From Roseiarcus sp963784805 (lineage in GTDB: Bacteria > Pseudomonadota > Alphaproteobacteria > Rhizobiales > Beijerinckiaceae): a stretch of 64,000 bases of DNA. Under the pieces are notes generated by a model, which was not told the DNA's origin, did no database searches, and saw only the letters and a list, made by a program, of their open reading frames with translations. Below, one piece after another: positions 1 to 8,796 of this stretch. Location: assembly GCA_963784805.1 (NCBI GenBank), contig CAWASR010000019.1, positions 186,001 to 250,000 of the forward strand, read 5' to 3'. The position numbers and the translations under genes are program-made. The first letter of the stretch is position 1. Every line of letters starts with the position of its first letter.

Positions 1-511
1 CCCTTGCCGTCGGCCAGGCAGTGGAGCACGCCGCGCGGTCCAAACTTCTTCTTGAATTCCGGGTCCTTGGGATAGTCCGGCAGTTCCGGTTCTTCCTCGG
101 CGTTCAGGTGATAGAGATTGCCAAAGAATTCGTCGAACCCGTGCACGGTCGGCAGGATACTCGTCCCGATCGCCCAGATGGTTCTTGCCAAACTGACCGG
201 TGGCGTAGCCGAGCGGCTTCAACATTTCCGCGATCGTCGGGTCTTCGGCGTGCAATCCGACCGTGGCGCCCGGCATGCCGACTTTGGTCAGGCCGGTGCG
301 GATCGGGTTCTGACCGGTGATGAAGCACGCGCGGCCGGCGGTGCAGCTCTGCTGGCCGTACCAATCGGTGAAGGTCGCCCCTTCTTGTGCGATCCGGTCG
401 ATGTTGGGGGTTTGGTAGCCCATCATGCCCTTTGCTGTAATGGCTGATGTTCCAATAGCCGATGTCGTCGCCCCAGATGATGAGGATGTTCGGCTTGTCA
501 GTCTTCGGCAT
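1..511 (-). pseudogene. Arylsulfatase, 5' part, with two one-base insertions; runs off the left edge
   Basis: The start (MPKTDKPNILIIWGDDIGYW) is a typical alkaline-phosphatase-fold sulfatase N-terminus with the first metal-binding aspartates. Homology continues in a second frame after one extra base at 427 (GMMGYQTPNIDRIAQEG, then the motif C-T-A-G-R). It moves to a third frame after one extra base at 156 (LPTVHGFDEFFGN, then LYHLNAEEEPELPDYP). The C-x-[AP]-x-R motif is the site where Cys becomes formylglycine in family S1 sulfatases. The rest of the gene lies outside the window. A formylglycine-generating enzyme is encoded just upstream on the same strand, which supports a functional pair. 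The two insertions are either real inactivation or sequence errors. The sulfate-ester substrate cannot be told from this fragment. Confidence 0.85.
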
Positions 512-614
512 TTCCTACTCCTGTCGCTTTAAAAATTTCCGCCTTGATGATTAGGCCCGCGACGATGTGCGCGCGGGTTGCAATGCAATCATTCTTGTGT
601 TTAGCCGCGCCTCC

Positions 615-1064
615 TCAGTTGAATGGTCCGACTTGGAAAACCATGCTGACGATCGCAACGACTCCGATGATCAGCAACAATACGGCCGCTATCAGGGTTA
701 GCGACGCGGGAAAGACGCTCTCGCCGTGGATGAGCCCCTCCTCCGCCATCGAATGCCGCAAGCGCCGCAGACCCAGCATGTATTGAAGGTGATAGATGAT
801 GCCGAGGATCAGCATGCCGACGCCGAGAAAAACCAGCGCGAGCCCGAAGTGACGCGGCGCCCCTGCCCTGGATATGACGTCCTGTTCACGCAGCCTTTGA
901 AAAAACTGGAAGATCGTGAAGCCGAAGCCGATCAGCGAAAGCGAGGTGCGGATGACCGACATCAGCGTGCGATCGGCGCTCATGCGCGTGCGCTGAAACG
1001 ACATGCCGGTGCGCCGGGCCGCAAGTTCGGTGTTGACGTCGCGCTTGGGATCGGGGGTCGTCAT
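615..1064 (-). CDS. DUF202 (YidH-like) small integral membrane protein
   Basis: This 149-residue protein has a soluble Arg-rich N-terminus followed by three hydrophobic helices at about 40-53, 73-92 and 119-143. The R-T-x(3)-S-L-S-L-I-G-F-G start of helix one is characteristic of the DUF202/YidH family, whose function is unknown. The start MTTPDPKRD was chosen because it begins the family homology; the frame stays open much further upstream without meaning. The gene follows the frameshifted membrane protein gene at 1088-1583 and the FGE gene on the same strand and probably shares their transcript. Confidence 0.8.
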   Translation of the reverse strand: MTTPDPKRDVNTELAARRTGMSFQRTRMSADRTLMSVIRTSLSLIGFGFTIFQFFQRLREQDVISRAGAPRHFGLALVFLGVGMLILGIIYHLQYMLGLRRLRHSMAEEGLIHGESVFPASLTLIAAVLLLIIGVVAIVSMVFQVGPFN

Positions 1065-1087
1065 CGTCCACGCTCGGCTCGAATTGA

Positions 1088-1583
1088 TCAACTGGACGCC
1101 GGCCGAGCGGTCCAGCGACGCGCGACGCGTTCGATCGGCCCGCGCAGCAGAAGATAAGGAAGAAACGCCAGCAACACCGAGATCACCGCCGCCTGGCCTG
1201 GGAACAACGTGCCCAGTACGCTGAACTGGTAGATGACGTCCATAACCACGCCAAGGATCAATATTCTCGCGGTCGAAATGATCCCCTCCCACAGGCGCCC
1301 ACCGCGTGCCTCGCCGCGTACGATCGCCGAGAGATAGGGCGTGCGCCCGAGTTCGCGCGTCGTTGACTCCGTCGCGCGACGCCGCAATGAGAGCCATCGC
1401 CGGCTGCAGAATGAAACGGAAGGTCATTGGGCCGCCGGGTCGCGCCAGAATGTCTGTCCACAGACGATCCAGATTCTCGACGGAAAAGCCGTACCAGACG
1501 GCGCCGAGTCCAATCAGGCCGATGAGGAGCGCGACCGCCAGACGCGCCTGAAGGATCGCGGTTCTCGAAGGCGCGTCGGTCAA
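1088..1583 (-). pseudogene. Small membrane protein (unnamed family), split by one extra base at 1349
   Basis: The N-terminal half (one membrane helix, AVALLIGLIGLGAVWYG, then an amphipathic stretch ending DGVNDART) is in one frame. The C-terminal half (GRTPYLSAIV, then helices ILILGVVMDVIYQF and AAVISVLLAFLPYLLL) is in the next. Removing one base at 1349 gives a continuous product of about 164 residues with an A-x-R-D-G-x-x-D-A-R-x-G-R-x-P-Y core, a layout I associate with small conserved bacterial membrane proteins of unknown role. The proposed TTG start overlaps the stop of the FGE gene (TTGA), suggesting translational coupling. A shorter ATG start at 1387 would miss the conserved N-terminus. 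Confidence 0.6.
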
Positions 1584-2560
1584 GGCGCAGTTTCTCGGCG
1601 CACCACGCAGCGGAAGCCGACATGGCTGGTCGAGGTGTCGATCGGCTCGGCGTGGCGGGCGGCCGGGCGATAACGGCGGCAGTAGTTGGGCGCGCACAAA
1701 TGCGAGCCGCCCTTCAGCACCTTGCGCGGAATGCGGATCGCGGGCTGGCGCGGATCGTAGCTGTCGGCCTCCGGTCCGCCGCGCGGATTGACCGGCGCGC
1801 AGCAGGGGCTGGCCGCATTGGCGGGATGACGCGAGGACCAGAAGTCCGAGGTCCACTCCCAGACATTGCCGATCATGTCGTAGAGGCCGTAGCCGTTGGC
1901 CGGGAATGAGCCGACGGGCGACGTCCGCGCCCAGCCGTCGGCCTTGGCGTTCTGGTGCGGAAACTCGCCCTGCCAGGTGTTGGCCATGTGCTTGCCGCCG
2001 GGCGTCAACTCGGACCCCCATGCGTATTCCGCCTCCGCCATGCCGCCGCGCGCGGCGAACTCCCATTCCGCCTCCGTCGGCAGCGCCTTTCCCGCCCAGG
2101 CCGCATAGGCCTCGGCGTCGCGATAGGCGACATGGACGACCGGGTGGTCGTCGAGCCCCTTGATCGACGAACCCTGGCCATAGGGCTTCTTCCAGTTGGC
2201 GCCGAACTGGAACTTCCACCACTGCGACCAGTCGCTCAGATCGACCGCGTGCGATGGCGGGTCGAACATCAGCGAGCCGGCGCGCAGCATGTGCGGCAGC
2301 GCCCCTGGATAGTCCTTCGCGTCGGGCGCGATTTCGGCGAAGGTGACGTATCCGGTCGCGTTGACGAACCTGGCGAACGCGCGATTGGTGACCGGGGTCT
2401 CATCGACCCAGAATTCCTCGACCTTGACGAGATGGGACGGGCCCTCTTCCGGATAGTGCGCGTCCGATCCCATGCGAAAGACCCCGCCCGGGATATGCGC
2501 CATGCCGCGCGGCGCTTGCCGGGACTGAACTTCTCTCTGCAACGTATCGGACACGATCAT
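1580..2560 (-). CDS. Formylglycine-generating enzyme (SUMF1/FGE family)
   Basis: This 326-residue protein has the complete FGE-sulfatase fold. Visible signatures are the N-terminal IPGGVFRMGSD, the ETPVTNRAFARFV segment, LPTEAEWEFAARGG, the metal-loop region GNVWEWTSDFW, and the C-terminal GGSHLCAPNYCRRYRPAAR. The two cysteines of L-C-x(3)-Y-C match the copper-binding, oxygen-activating pair of aerobic FGE, which converts the sulfatase motif Cys to Calpha-formylglycine. The frame is open far upstream, but ATG at 2560 sits just before the conserved start and avoids overlapping the divergent cytochrome gene. A broken sulfatase with a matching C-x-A-x-R motif lies about 1 kb downstream. Formally it could be another SUMF1-fold protein, but both catalytic cysteines argue for a true FGE. 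Confidence 0.88.
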   Translation of the reverse strand: MIVSDTLQREVQSRQAPRGMAHIPGGVFRMGSDAHYPEEGPSHLVKVEEFWVDETPVTNRAFARFVNATGYVTFAEIAPDAKDYPGALPHMLRAGSLMFDPPSHAVDLSDWSQWWKFQFGANWKKPYGQGSSIKGLDDHPVVHVAYRDAEAYAAWAGKALPTEAEWEFAARGGMAEAEYAWGSELTPGGKHMANTWQGEFPHQNAKADGWARTSPVGSFPANGYGLYDMIGNVWEWTSDFWSSRHPANAASPCCAPVNPRGGPEADSYDPRQPAIRIPRKVLKGGSHLCAPNYCRRYRPAARHAEPIDTSTSHVGFRCVVRRETAP

Positions 2561-2915
2561 CTCGCCTGGGGGCTGTCGTGGAGACGGGGACGAAGCGCGG
2601 CGCCGGAAACGCGCATTCGTCCGTTCGGCCGGCGCGGTAGCATGGCATTGGCGCCCTTTCAAGGGCGGCGCGCCGCCGGACAGCCTCCAATCGCCGCCCG
2701 ATCGGCAAGATTGAATTCGAGACTGTAAGACGGGAAAAGCGGCAGGCGCCCGCCCACGGCCTCCATTGCGGCGCGTTCCCTCACGTGGTTGGATGAAAGC
2801 CAGAGTGGCGCAGCAGGCTTGAAAGACGCCTATACGTCGCCGCCAATTCGCCCGGCTACAGACTGAACGCCCGGGCGCCCGCGCTTGGTTGTGGGAAATT
2901 CGGCAGGAGGGACTT
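2561..2915. other. 355-bp divergent intergenic region (FGE / cytochrome c)
   Basis: This region separates the leftward FGE gene from the rightward cytochrome gene. I see no coding signal beyond incidental open frames. The only clear element is a strong Shine-Dalgarno (AGGAGG, 2905-2910) placed 5 bases before the cytochrome ATG at 2916. Promoters for both directions should lie here, but no convincing -35/-10 pair was found. Confidence 0.5.
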
Positions 2916-3353
2916 ATGAAGCGCTTGACGACACTGCTCATCGCATTGGCTTTCGGCGCAAGCGCCGTATGGGCCGCCACCGACGATATCGCGCAACGGC
3001 GCGCCCTCATGCACAATGACGGCCTCGCCGCAAAGCAGCTGTTCGAGATGGTGAAGGGCAAAATTCCCTTCGATCTCGCCGCCGCGCAAGCGGCGTTGAA
3101 GACCCTCTCCGTCGGCGCTTCGAAATCGCCAACGCTGTTTCCCGACGACAGCAAGACCGGCGATCACACCGCGGCGCTCCCGGCGATCTGGGAAAACAAG
3201 GCTGACTTCAACGCCCGCTTCGCCAAATTCGGCAAGGATGTCGCCGCCGCCCAGGCCGAGACCGTCGACGAGGCGAGTTTCAAGAAAGCCGTTCCCCCGA
3301 TCTTCAAGAATTGCGGCGGCTGTCACGAACTCTACAAGGCCAAGAGCAGTTGA
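2916..3353 (+). CDS. Class II cytochrome c (cytochrome c'/c556 family), periplasmic
   Basis: This 145-residue protein has a Sec signal peptide (KRLTTLLIALAFGASAVWA) and ends with a C-terminal haem motif C-G-G-C-H followed by ELYK. One haem site near the C-terminus on an all-helical protein is the class II (PF01322) layout. AGGAGG at 2905-2910 decides the ATG at 2916 over an upstream in-frame codon at 2889. It precedes a dihaem cytochrome by 15 bases, so the two form an operon and may exchange electrons in the periplasm. The physiological donor and acceptor are not visible. Confidence 0.88.
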   Translation: MKRLTTLLIALAFGASAVWAATDDIAQRRALMHNDGLAAKQLFEMVKGKIPFDLAAAQAALKTLSVGASKSPTLFPDDSKTGDHTAALPAIWENKADFNARFAKFGKDVAAAQAETVDEASFKKAVPPIFKNCGGCHELYKAKSS

Positions 3354-3368
3354 GGACGGCGCGACGGC

Positions 3369-4280
3369 GTGAAGATGAGGCGGATAGGCTTCCTCATCGC
3401 CGTCTTGGCTCTCGGCAGCGCCGGACTGGCGTGGATACTTTCCGCGCCAAATCCGCGATTCACGCCCGCGCAATGGCGCGCCGCCGCCCCGGCCGGCGAC
3501 GCTGCGGCGGGGCGAATTGTCTTCTTCGCCGGCGGCTGCGATTCCTGCCACAAGTCGCCCGGCCAGACTGACCCCTTGCGGCTCGGCGGCGGGCTCGAAC
3601 TCAAGACCCCGTTCGGCAGGTTCTATCCGCCCAATATTTCGAGCGATCCGGTCGACGGGATCGGCGGCTGGCGTTCGGTCGATATCGCCAACGCTTTGCT
3701 CTCGGGCGTCGCTCCGCACGGCCGGCAGCTTTATCCGACTTTCCCTTATACGTCCTATCAGCGGATGACGCCGAAGGACGTCGCCGATCTGATCGAGTTC
3801 TTACGCACGTTGCCCGCGGTTCGCGGCCGGGCGCCGGCCAATGTCCTGCCGTTTCCCTTTTCGATCCGCCGGGCCGTCGGCCTGTGGAAGCTTCTCTATT
3901 TCGACAACGCCGGCCTTCGTCCCGATCCCGACCGGAGCGCGCAATGGAATCGCGGCCGCTATCTGGTCGAAGGCCCCGGCCATTGCGGCCAATGTCATAC
4001 CCCGCGCGGTCTGTTGGGGCAGATGGATGAGAGCCGGCGCCTCGCCGGCGCCCCGTTGCCTGCGAGCAAGGGCAGGTCCGCGAACCTCAGGGGGAGCGAA
4101 ATCGCCAAGTGGACGAAGGACGACATCGTCGAGGCACTCACCAGCGGATTCACCCCCTCTGGCGACGTCCTTGGCGACGGGATGACGGCCGTGGTGCGCA
4201 ACATGGCGCGATTGCCTCAATCCGATCGCGAGGCGATCGCCGTCTATCTCAAGAGCCTGCCGCCGCTCGCCGGCCATTGA
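3369..4280 (+). CDS. Dihaem class I cytochrome c, membrane-anchored or periplasmic
   Basis: The 303-residue product starts with a hydrophobic signal or anchor (RIGFLIAVLALGSAGLAWIL). It carries two cytochrome c domains with haem motifs C-D-S-C-H (about residue 57) and C-G-Q-C-H (about 207). The arrangement resembles dihaem electron-transfer subunits accompanying periplasmic dehydrogenases, but no dehydrogenase gene is adjacent. GTG at 3369 or ATG at 3375 could start it. It is convergent with lpxK and follows the class II cytochrome closely. Confidence 0.85.
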   Translation: MKMRRIGFLIAVLALGSAGLAWILSAPNPRFTPAQWRAAAPAGDAAAGRIVFFAGGCDSCHKSPGQTDPLRLGGGLELKTPFGRFYPPNISSDPVDGIGGWRSVDIANALLSGVAPHGRQLYPTFPYTSYQRMTPKDVADLIEFLRTLPAVRGRAPANVLPFPFSIRRAVGLWKLLYFDNAGLRPDPDRSAQWNRGRYLVEGPGHCGQCHTPRGLLGQMDESRRLAGAPLPASKGRSANLRGSEIAKWTKDDIVEALTSGFTPSGDVLGDGMTAVVRNMARLPQSDREAIAVYLKSLPPLAGH

Positions 4281-4360
4281 GCGCCGGGCCGGGGACAAGA
4301 GCCGCCGCCGGGTGGCGCTTCCGCTCCAGGCGTCGGATGTCTCGACCCGGCGCGCGCCAA

Positions 4361-5347
4361 CTACCAGTCGCGGATTGCGCGCAGCATCCCTCTCACCAGC
4401 CGCGGCTGTTCGAACCGCAGCGTCACCGGAAGCGTCACGATGGCTCGGGCGAGCGGGGCCGCAAGTCGGACCTGGTCTTTTTCGGTCGTCGCCAAAACCG
4501 CGCCGCGCCGCCCCGCCTCCTCGATCAGTTCCTCGATCTCAGACGGCGCAAAGGCATGGTGGTCGGGAAAGTCATGGGTGGCGACGATCTGCGCGCCGAC
4601 CCGGCGCAGGGTCGAGTAAAACTTCTCCGGCCGGGCGATGCCGGCGAAGGCGACGACCTCGCGCCCGATCAGCGGCGCTGAAGCCAGCGCGTCCGGCTCG
4701 AGCGTCGCCAGCAACAGCGGTTTGCCCGGCGCTTCGGCCGCGATCGAGGCGATCGCCTCCTCGTCGCCGCCGATGACGATGAGCGCCCGCACGTGGCGCG
4801 CCTGCGCCGCCACCGGCGCGCGCAGCGGGCCCGCGGGAACGCAGAGCCCGTTGCCGAAGCGCGCCTCGCCGTCGATCACGGCGAAGGCGAGGTCCTTGGC
4901 GAGCGCCGGATTTTGCAGGCCGTCGTCGAGCACGAGCGCGTTCGCGCCCGCCTCGACCGCCGCCTCGGCGCTCTTGACCCGATCGGGCCCGACCCAGCAC
5001 GGCGCGACCCTGGCGAGCAGCAGCGGCTCATCGCCGACGGCGGCCGCATCGTGGATGTTCGCGTCGACGCGCACGGGCTCGACGCGCCTTGCGCCGCCGT
5101 AGCCGCGCGACAGGAAGGCGACGCGTTCGCCGTCGGAGATCAGCATCCGCGCCAGCGCAATCGCCGTCGGCGTCTTTCCCGCGCCGCCGGCGACGAAATT
5201 GCCGACGCAGATCACCGGCGCGCCAGCGCGCTCGCCCTGAACCGCCATCCTCCGCGCGACCGCCCTGCCATAGAGCGATCCGATCGGCTGAAGCGCGCGC
5301 GCCAGCGGGGTCGGTTTCCGGGCGGCCCAGAAGCCAGGCGCCCTCAC
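4361..5347 (-). CDS. lpxK: Tetraacyldisaccharide 4'-kinase (lipid A biosynthesis)
   Basis: LpxK phosphorylates the 4' position of the tetraacyldisaccharide-1-phosphate precursor to make lipid IVA at the inner membrane. The 328 residues match family length. The P-loop G-N-F-x-A-G-G-A-G-K-T-P lies at about 49-60, preceded by the amphipathic N-terminus that contacts the membrane. Other family features are FLSRGYGG, DDGLQNP and a late TTEKDQVRL. Its start overlaps the waaA stop by 4 bases, so the two are coupled; this places Kdo transfer and 4'-phosphorylation in one operon. Confidence 0.95.
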   Translation of the reverse strand: MRAPGFWAARKPTPLARALQPIGSLYGRAVARRMAVQGERAGAPVICVGNFVAGGAGKTPTAIALARMLISDGERVAFLSRGYGGARRVEPVRVDANIHDAAAVGDEPLLLARVAPCWVGPDRVKSAEAAVEAGANALVLDDGLQNPALAKDLAFAVIDGEARFGNGLCVPAGPLRAPVAAQARHVRALIVIGGDEEAIASIAAEAPGKPLLLATLEPDALASAPLIGREVVAFAGIARPEKFYSTLRRVGAQIVATHDFPDHHAFAPSEIEELIEEAGRRGAVLATTEKDQVRLAAPLARAIVTLPVTLRFEQPRLVRGMLRAIRDW

Positions 5348-6627
5348 GCAGCCGCCCCGGCGGCCGCCAGAAGCGGCGCCAGCGCGGCCATCGAACGGTT
5401 GACTGCGCCCGCCCGGCGCTCAACCGTCTCGCCGGCGGAACGCGCGATCGCGCGCAGGCGAGCCGCGTCGGCGAACAGGGCGACCAGCGCATCCCCCAGA
5501 TCTTCCGGATACGCGATTTCGAGCGCGCCGCCGGCCTCGTCGAGAGCCGCATAGGCGTCGGCGAAATTCCCGACCATGGGTCCGTGCAGGATCGCGCAGG
5601 CGAGCCTCGCGGGCTCGATCGGATTTTGCCCGCCCGCGCCGACGAAGGACTTGCCGAGAAACACGACGCCCGCGAGCCGATAGAACAATCCGAGTTCGCC
5701 GATGGTGTCGATGAGATAGACCGCGGTTTCCCGCCCTGGCCGCTCGCCGCGCGAGCGCAAGGCGCAAGTCAGACCCAGGCCTTCGAGCTCGCGCAGAACC
5801 GCCTCGCCGCGCTCGGGATGACGGGGAGCGATGAGAGCCAGCGCGTCGGGAAACACCTGGCGCAGCCGCTTCTGCGCCTCGGCCGCGATCAGTTCCTCGC
5901 CCTCGTGCGTGGAGGCTGCGACCCAGATCTGCCGACCCGAGGTCAGACCCGACAATTCGGCCAGCTCCCGGCGGTCGGCCGGCAGCGCCGGCGCATCGAA
6001 CTTGACGTCGCCGGCGACCAGAACGCGTGGCGCGCCGAGCGCGAGGAACCGCTCGCGGTCTTCCTCCCCGCGCGCCAGACAAAGGTCGAAATTCGACAGC
6101 AGCGCGCCGATGAGGCGCGGCGCCTTGCGCCAGCGGTTGAACGACCGTTCGCTGATCCGGCCGTTGATCATCGCCAGCGGCAGGCCGGCGCGATTCAGCT
6201 CCACGATCGTGTTCGGCCACAGTTCGGATTCGGCGAAGAGCGCCGCGCCGGGCCGCCAATGGGCAAGAAAGCGGCGCAGATAGAATGGATTGTCGATCGG
6301 CGCATATTGATGCAGCGCCCCGGCCGGCAGGCGCTGGGCCAGCAGCGCGGCGGACGTCACCGTTCCCGTCGTCACAAGCGCGTTCATGCCCGACCGGGTG
6401 ATGCGCTCAACGAAGGGCAGCAGCGAAATGGCTTCGCCGACGCTCGCGCCATGCAGCCAGACAAGCCGTCCCGCCGGGCGCGGGAGGCCAGCGCGGCCCC
6501 GCCGCTCGCCGAGGCGCGTCGGGTCTTCCTTGCCGCGCCTGACCCGAAACGACAGATAAGCGCCAACCAACGGCATCGCGAGCGTGGTCGCCAGCCGATA
6601 GGCGTAGAGCGATAGGGGCGCCGTCAT
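5344..6627 (-). CDS. waaA: 3-deoxy-D-manno-octulosonic acid (Kdo) transferase
   Basis: WaaA (KdtA) transfers Kdo from CMP-Kdo to lipid IVA. The 427-residue protein has the N-terminal membrane anchor, the R-L-G-E-R motif (about 38-42) and W-L-H-G-A-S-V-G-E (57-65) with the catalytic glutamate at about 65. The C-terminal half has the GT-B nucleotide-sugar region (GKSFVGAGGQNPIEPA). Both ends overlap neighbours by 4 bases: the DUF374 acyltransferase upstream and lpxK downstream. Confidence 0.95.
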   Translation of the reverse strand: MTAPLSLYAYRLATTLAMPLVGAYLSFRVRRGKEDPTRLGERRGRAGLPRPAGRLVWLHGASVGEAISLLPFVERITRSGMNALVTTGTVTSAALLAQRLPAGALHQYAPIDNPFYLRRFLAHWRPGAALFAESELWPNTIVELNRAGLPLAMINGRISERSFNRWRKAPRLIGALLSNFDLCLARGEEDRERFLALGAPRVLVAGDVKFDAPALPADRRELAELSGLTSGRQIWVAASTHEGEELIAAEAQKRLRQVFPDALALIAPRHPERGEAVLRELEGLGLTCALRSRGERPGRETAVYLIDTIGELGLFYRLAGVVFLGKSFVGAGGQNPIEPARLACAILHGPMVGNFADAYAALDEAGGALEIAYPEDLGDALVALFADAARLRAIARSAGETVERRAGAVNRSMAALAPLLAAAGAAA

Positions 6628-7340
6628 TCCTGTCTCAGATGGGCGCCCGGATCGGACGCGCCGACCATGGCGTAGGCTTTCCGGTGCGCTTCGTCGAGCC
6701 CGTCCTGGACCGCGAGCCTCGCGGCTTCGGTCGCCTCATCGTCAGCGTCCGGGGGAACCCGGACAAAATCGCCGATGACCACCGCCGCGCGGCCGAACGG
6801 CAAACCGAGCGTTGCGCGATCCCACGTATTGAACTGAATGCGCCGGCTCGTCGCCACCGCCGTCGGGACGATTGGACGCCCCGAGAGCCGCGCCAGGGTG
6901 ACGATCCCAGGTCCGGCGACGCGAGCGCGCTTGGGCACGTCGGCAGTCAGCGCCACCGAGGTCCCCGAATCGAGTTGGCGGATGAGTTCGCGCATGGCCG
7001 GCGCGCCGCCCTTGTAATAGGCGCGGTCGGCCGGGCCGCCTGATCCGCGCACCGCCGTCACGCCGAGGCGCTCCAGGGCGGCGGCCTGCGCGCCGGCGTC
7101 TTCGTGGCGCGAGACCAGCGCGGCCATGCGGTCGATCGCGTCCGGCCAGGCGAAGGACATCATCAGATGCTGGCCATGCCACATGGCGACGATCACCGGC
7201 GTCTCGTCCTTGACCGCGGCGTCAATGTCGACAGGATCGGTCGTGAATCGATTGGTGCGCTGAACCAGGCGCAAGTAAGTCGCCAGAAGGAAGCCAACCG
7301 CCTCCTGCGAGAGTCGCGACCTGCCCGGACGTCTCGGCAT
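6624..7340 (-). CDS. DUF374 lysophospholipid acyltransferase-like protein
   Basis: The 238-residue protein has an N-terminal hydrophobic segment and the M-W-H-G-Q motif at about 53-57, the DUF374 version of the HxxxxD acyltransferase centre. It also has the segment GSGGPADRAYYKGGAPAMRE and T-A-D-x-P-K. Family members precede waaA in many Alphaproteobacteria and are thought to act on lipid A or phospholipid acylation. It is coupled to waaA by a 4-base overlap. The exact acceptor cannot be assigned from sequence. Confidence 0.82.
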   Translation of the reverse strand: MPRRPGRSRLSQEAVGFLLATYLRLVQRTNRFTTDPVDIDAAVKDETPVIVAMWHGQHLMMSFAWPDAIDRMAALVSRHEDAGAQAAALERLGVTAVRGSGGPADRAYYKGGAPAMRELIRQLDSGTSVALTADVPKRARVAGPGIVTLARLSGRPIVPTAVATSRRIQFNTWDRATLGLPFGRAAVVIGDFVRVPPDADDEATEAARLAVQDGLDEAHRKAYAMVGASDPGAHLRQE

Positions 7341-7349
7341 AAGAGCAGC

Positions 7350-7622
7350 TCAGGCGAACCGGGGCGTCGGAGCGAGATCCGGCTCCAGAAATCGATGCAG
7401 ATGGACGATGTAGTAGCGCGTCTGAGCGCTGTCGACCGTCGCCTGCGCCTTCGCGCGCCACGCCCGCTCGGCGCTGGCGTAATCGGGAAAGAGGCCGACG
7501 ATGTCGATCTTCCAGGGATCGCGGAATTCGTGGCTTTCGAGCGATTTCAGCTCGCCGCCGAACACGAGATGCAGACGCTGCGGCTTCTCCTGATCGCGAG
7601 CCTTCGGATCGGTGGACGTCAT
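7350..7622 (-). CDS. DUF4170 family protein
   Basis: This 90-residue soluble protein has the family core LHLVFGGELKSLESHEFRD and LVGLFPDYASAERAWRAKAQ-like segments, ending with an RYYIVHLHRFLEPD strand. DUF4170 is a small alphaproteobacterial family of unknown function commonly found between a CysQ-type phosphatase and the Kdo transferase region, as here. The stop lies 10 bases before the acyltransferase gene, so co-transcription is likely. Confidence 0.85.
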   Translation of the reverse strand: MTSTDPKARDQEKPQRLHLVFGGELKSLESHEFRDPWKIDIVGLFPDYASAERAWRAKAQATVDSAQTRYYIVHLHRFLEPDLAPTPRFA

Positions 7623-7730
7623 GGTCGTGTTCCTTCAGGAATCGGGCGCGCCGGCCAGCGCCGCGCTTTGCCCCCGCCGGGGCAAAAACGCAAGTCGCCC
7701 GTCATCGCGCATTGTCCGCTCATTGTCCGA

Positions 7731-8558
7731 TCATTGCGGCCGCGCGGCGGTCGCGGCGCGAAAGGCCTCAAGCAAGCGCGGCGCCAGCGCTTCGGGCGTC
7801 GCCAGCAGGGCGCCCCGGCGCACGATTCTGTTGTTGTAGACCAACCGCTCCCCCGTTGCGTCGACCAGGCGCGCGCCCGCCGCCTCGAGGATGCAATCGG
7901 CCGCCGCGATGTCCCAATCGTGCGAATTCTCTCCGGCGACCGCGAAATCGACCGCTCCCCGCGCCGCAAGGCAAAGGCGATAAGCGAGCGAGGGCACGCG
8001 CGGCGAGATTTCCGTCGACACGCCGAGCCTCGCCGCCATCGCCTGGACGATCGGCTTCGGGCCGACCGCGCCGAGCCGCGGCCAACCGCCGCCGGCGGAG
8101 GCGCCGATCGCCGCGCCGTTGAGCCCGGCCCCCGCGCCGCGCACGGCCATATAGGTCTCGTCGAGCGCCGGCGCGTGGATGACGCCGGCAAGCGGACGTC
8201 CGTCGACGATCAGCGCCGCCGACACCGCCCAGCGCGGATCGCCGGCGACGAAGGCGCGGGTGCCGTCGATCGGATCGACGACGATGAGGCTGCGCCGCGA
8301 CAGGCGCCCGAGATCGTCGGCCGTCTCCTCGGAAAGCCAGCCGGCGTCGGGGAAGGCCTCGCCGAGGCGGCGCCTCAGCAGCGCATTCGCAGCGAGATCG
8401 GCCTCCGTCACCGGCGAGCCGCCGAGCTTCGTTTCGACGCGCGCCGAAGTCGTCGCGCCGAGCCGGAAAAACCCAAGCGCCAGCGCCCCGGCCTCGCGCG
8501 CGGCGGCGGCCAGCAAATCGCGCGCGGCCACCGCGCTCCGATCCGCATCGACGATCAA
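7731..8558 (-). CDS. cysQ: Inositol monophosphatase-family protein, probably 3'(2'),5'-bisphosphate nucleotidase
   Basis: Metal-dependent FIG-superfamily phosphatase. Diagnostic motifs are GGSPVTEADLAAN, the acidic W-L-S-E-E-T, D-P-I-D-G-T-R-A-F (metal and phosphate binding) and W-D-I-A-A-A-D. CysQ-type enzymes hydrolyse PAP/PAPS-like nucleotides; other family members hydrolyse inositol phosphates, so the substrate is inferred. The frame is open up to 8714, but TTG at 8558 gives an N-terminus of family length directly before AAREAGALAL and leaves room for a promoter toward the divergent thioesterase gene. It heads the cysQ-DUF4170-acyltransferase-waaA-lpxK run. Confidence 0.82.
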   Translation of the reverse strand: MIVDADRSAVAARDLLAAAAREAGALALGFFRLGATTSARVETKLGGSPVTEADLAANALLRRRLGEAFPDAGWLSEETADDLGRLSRRSLIVVDPIDGTRAFVAGDPRWAVSAALIVDGRPLAGVIHAPALDETYMAVRGAGAGLNGAAIGASAGGGWPRLGAVGPKPIVQAMAARLGVSTEISPRVPSLAYRLCLAARGAVDFAVAGENSHDWDIAAADCILEAAGARLVDATGERLVYNNRIVRRGALLATPEALAPRLLEAFRAATAARPQ

Positions 8559-8796
8559 AAACTTTGTCCAGGGCGTGAGAATGAGTTCGCGGGTTGCTTT
8601 AGCCCGTGCGAGGGAGAGCGCGCAATCGCCAATGCCCGTCCCACGATTTCGGCGGATCGCGGTTCGAATTTGGGCCGCGCCCGGACCGGCAGGGCGGAGC
8701 CGCAAGCCCGCCATCCGTCAGGCGCGCCCTCACGGGGACAGGACTTTCGCCCGAGATTGCTGCATAAGCGTCGCCTGGCGATCGGAGCGCTACGAT

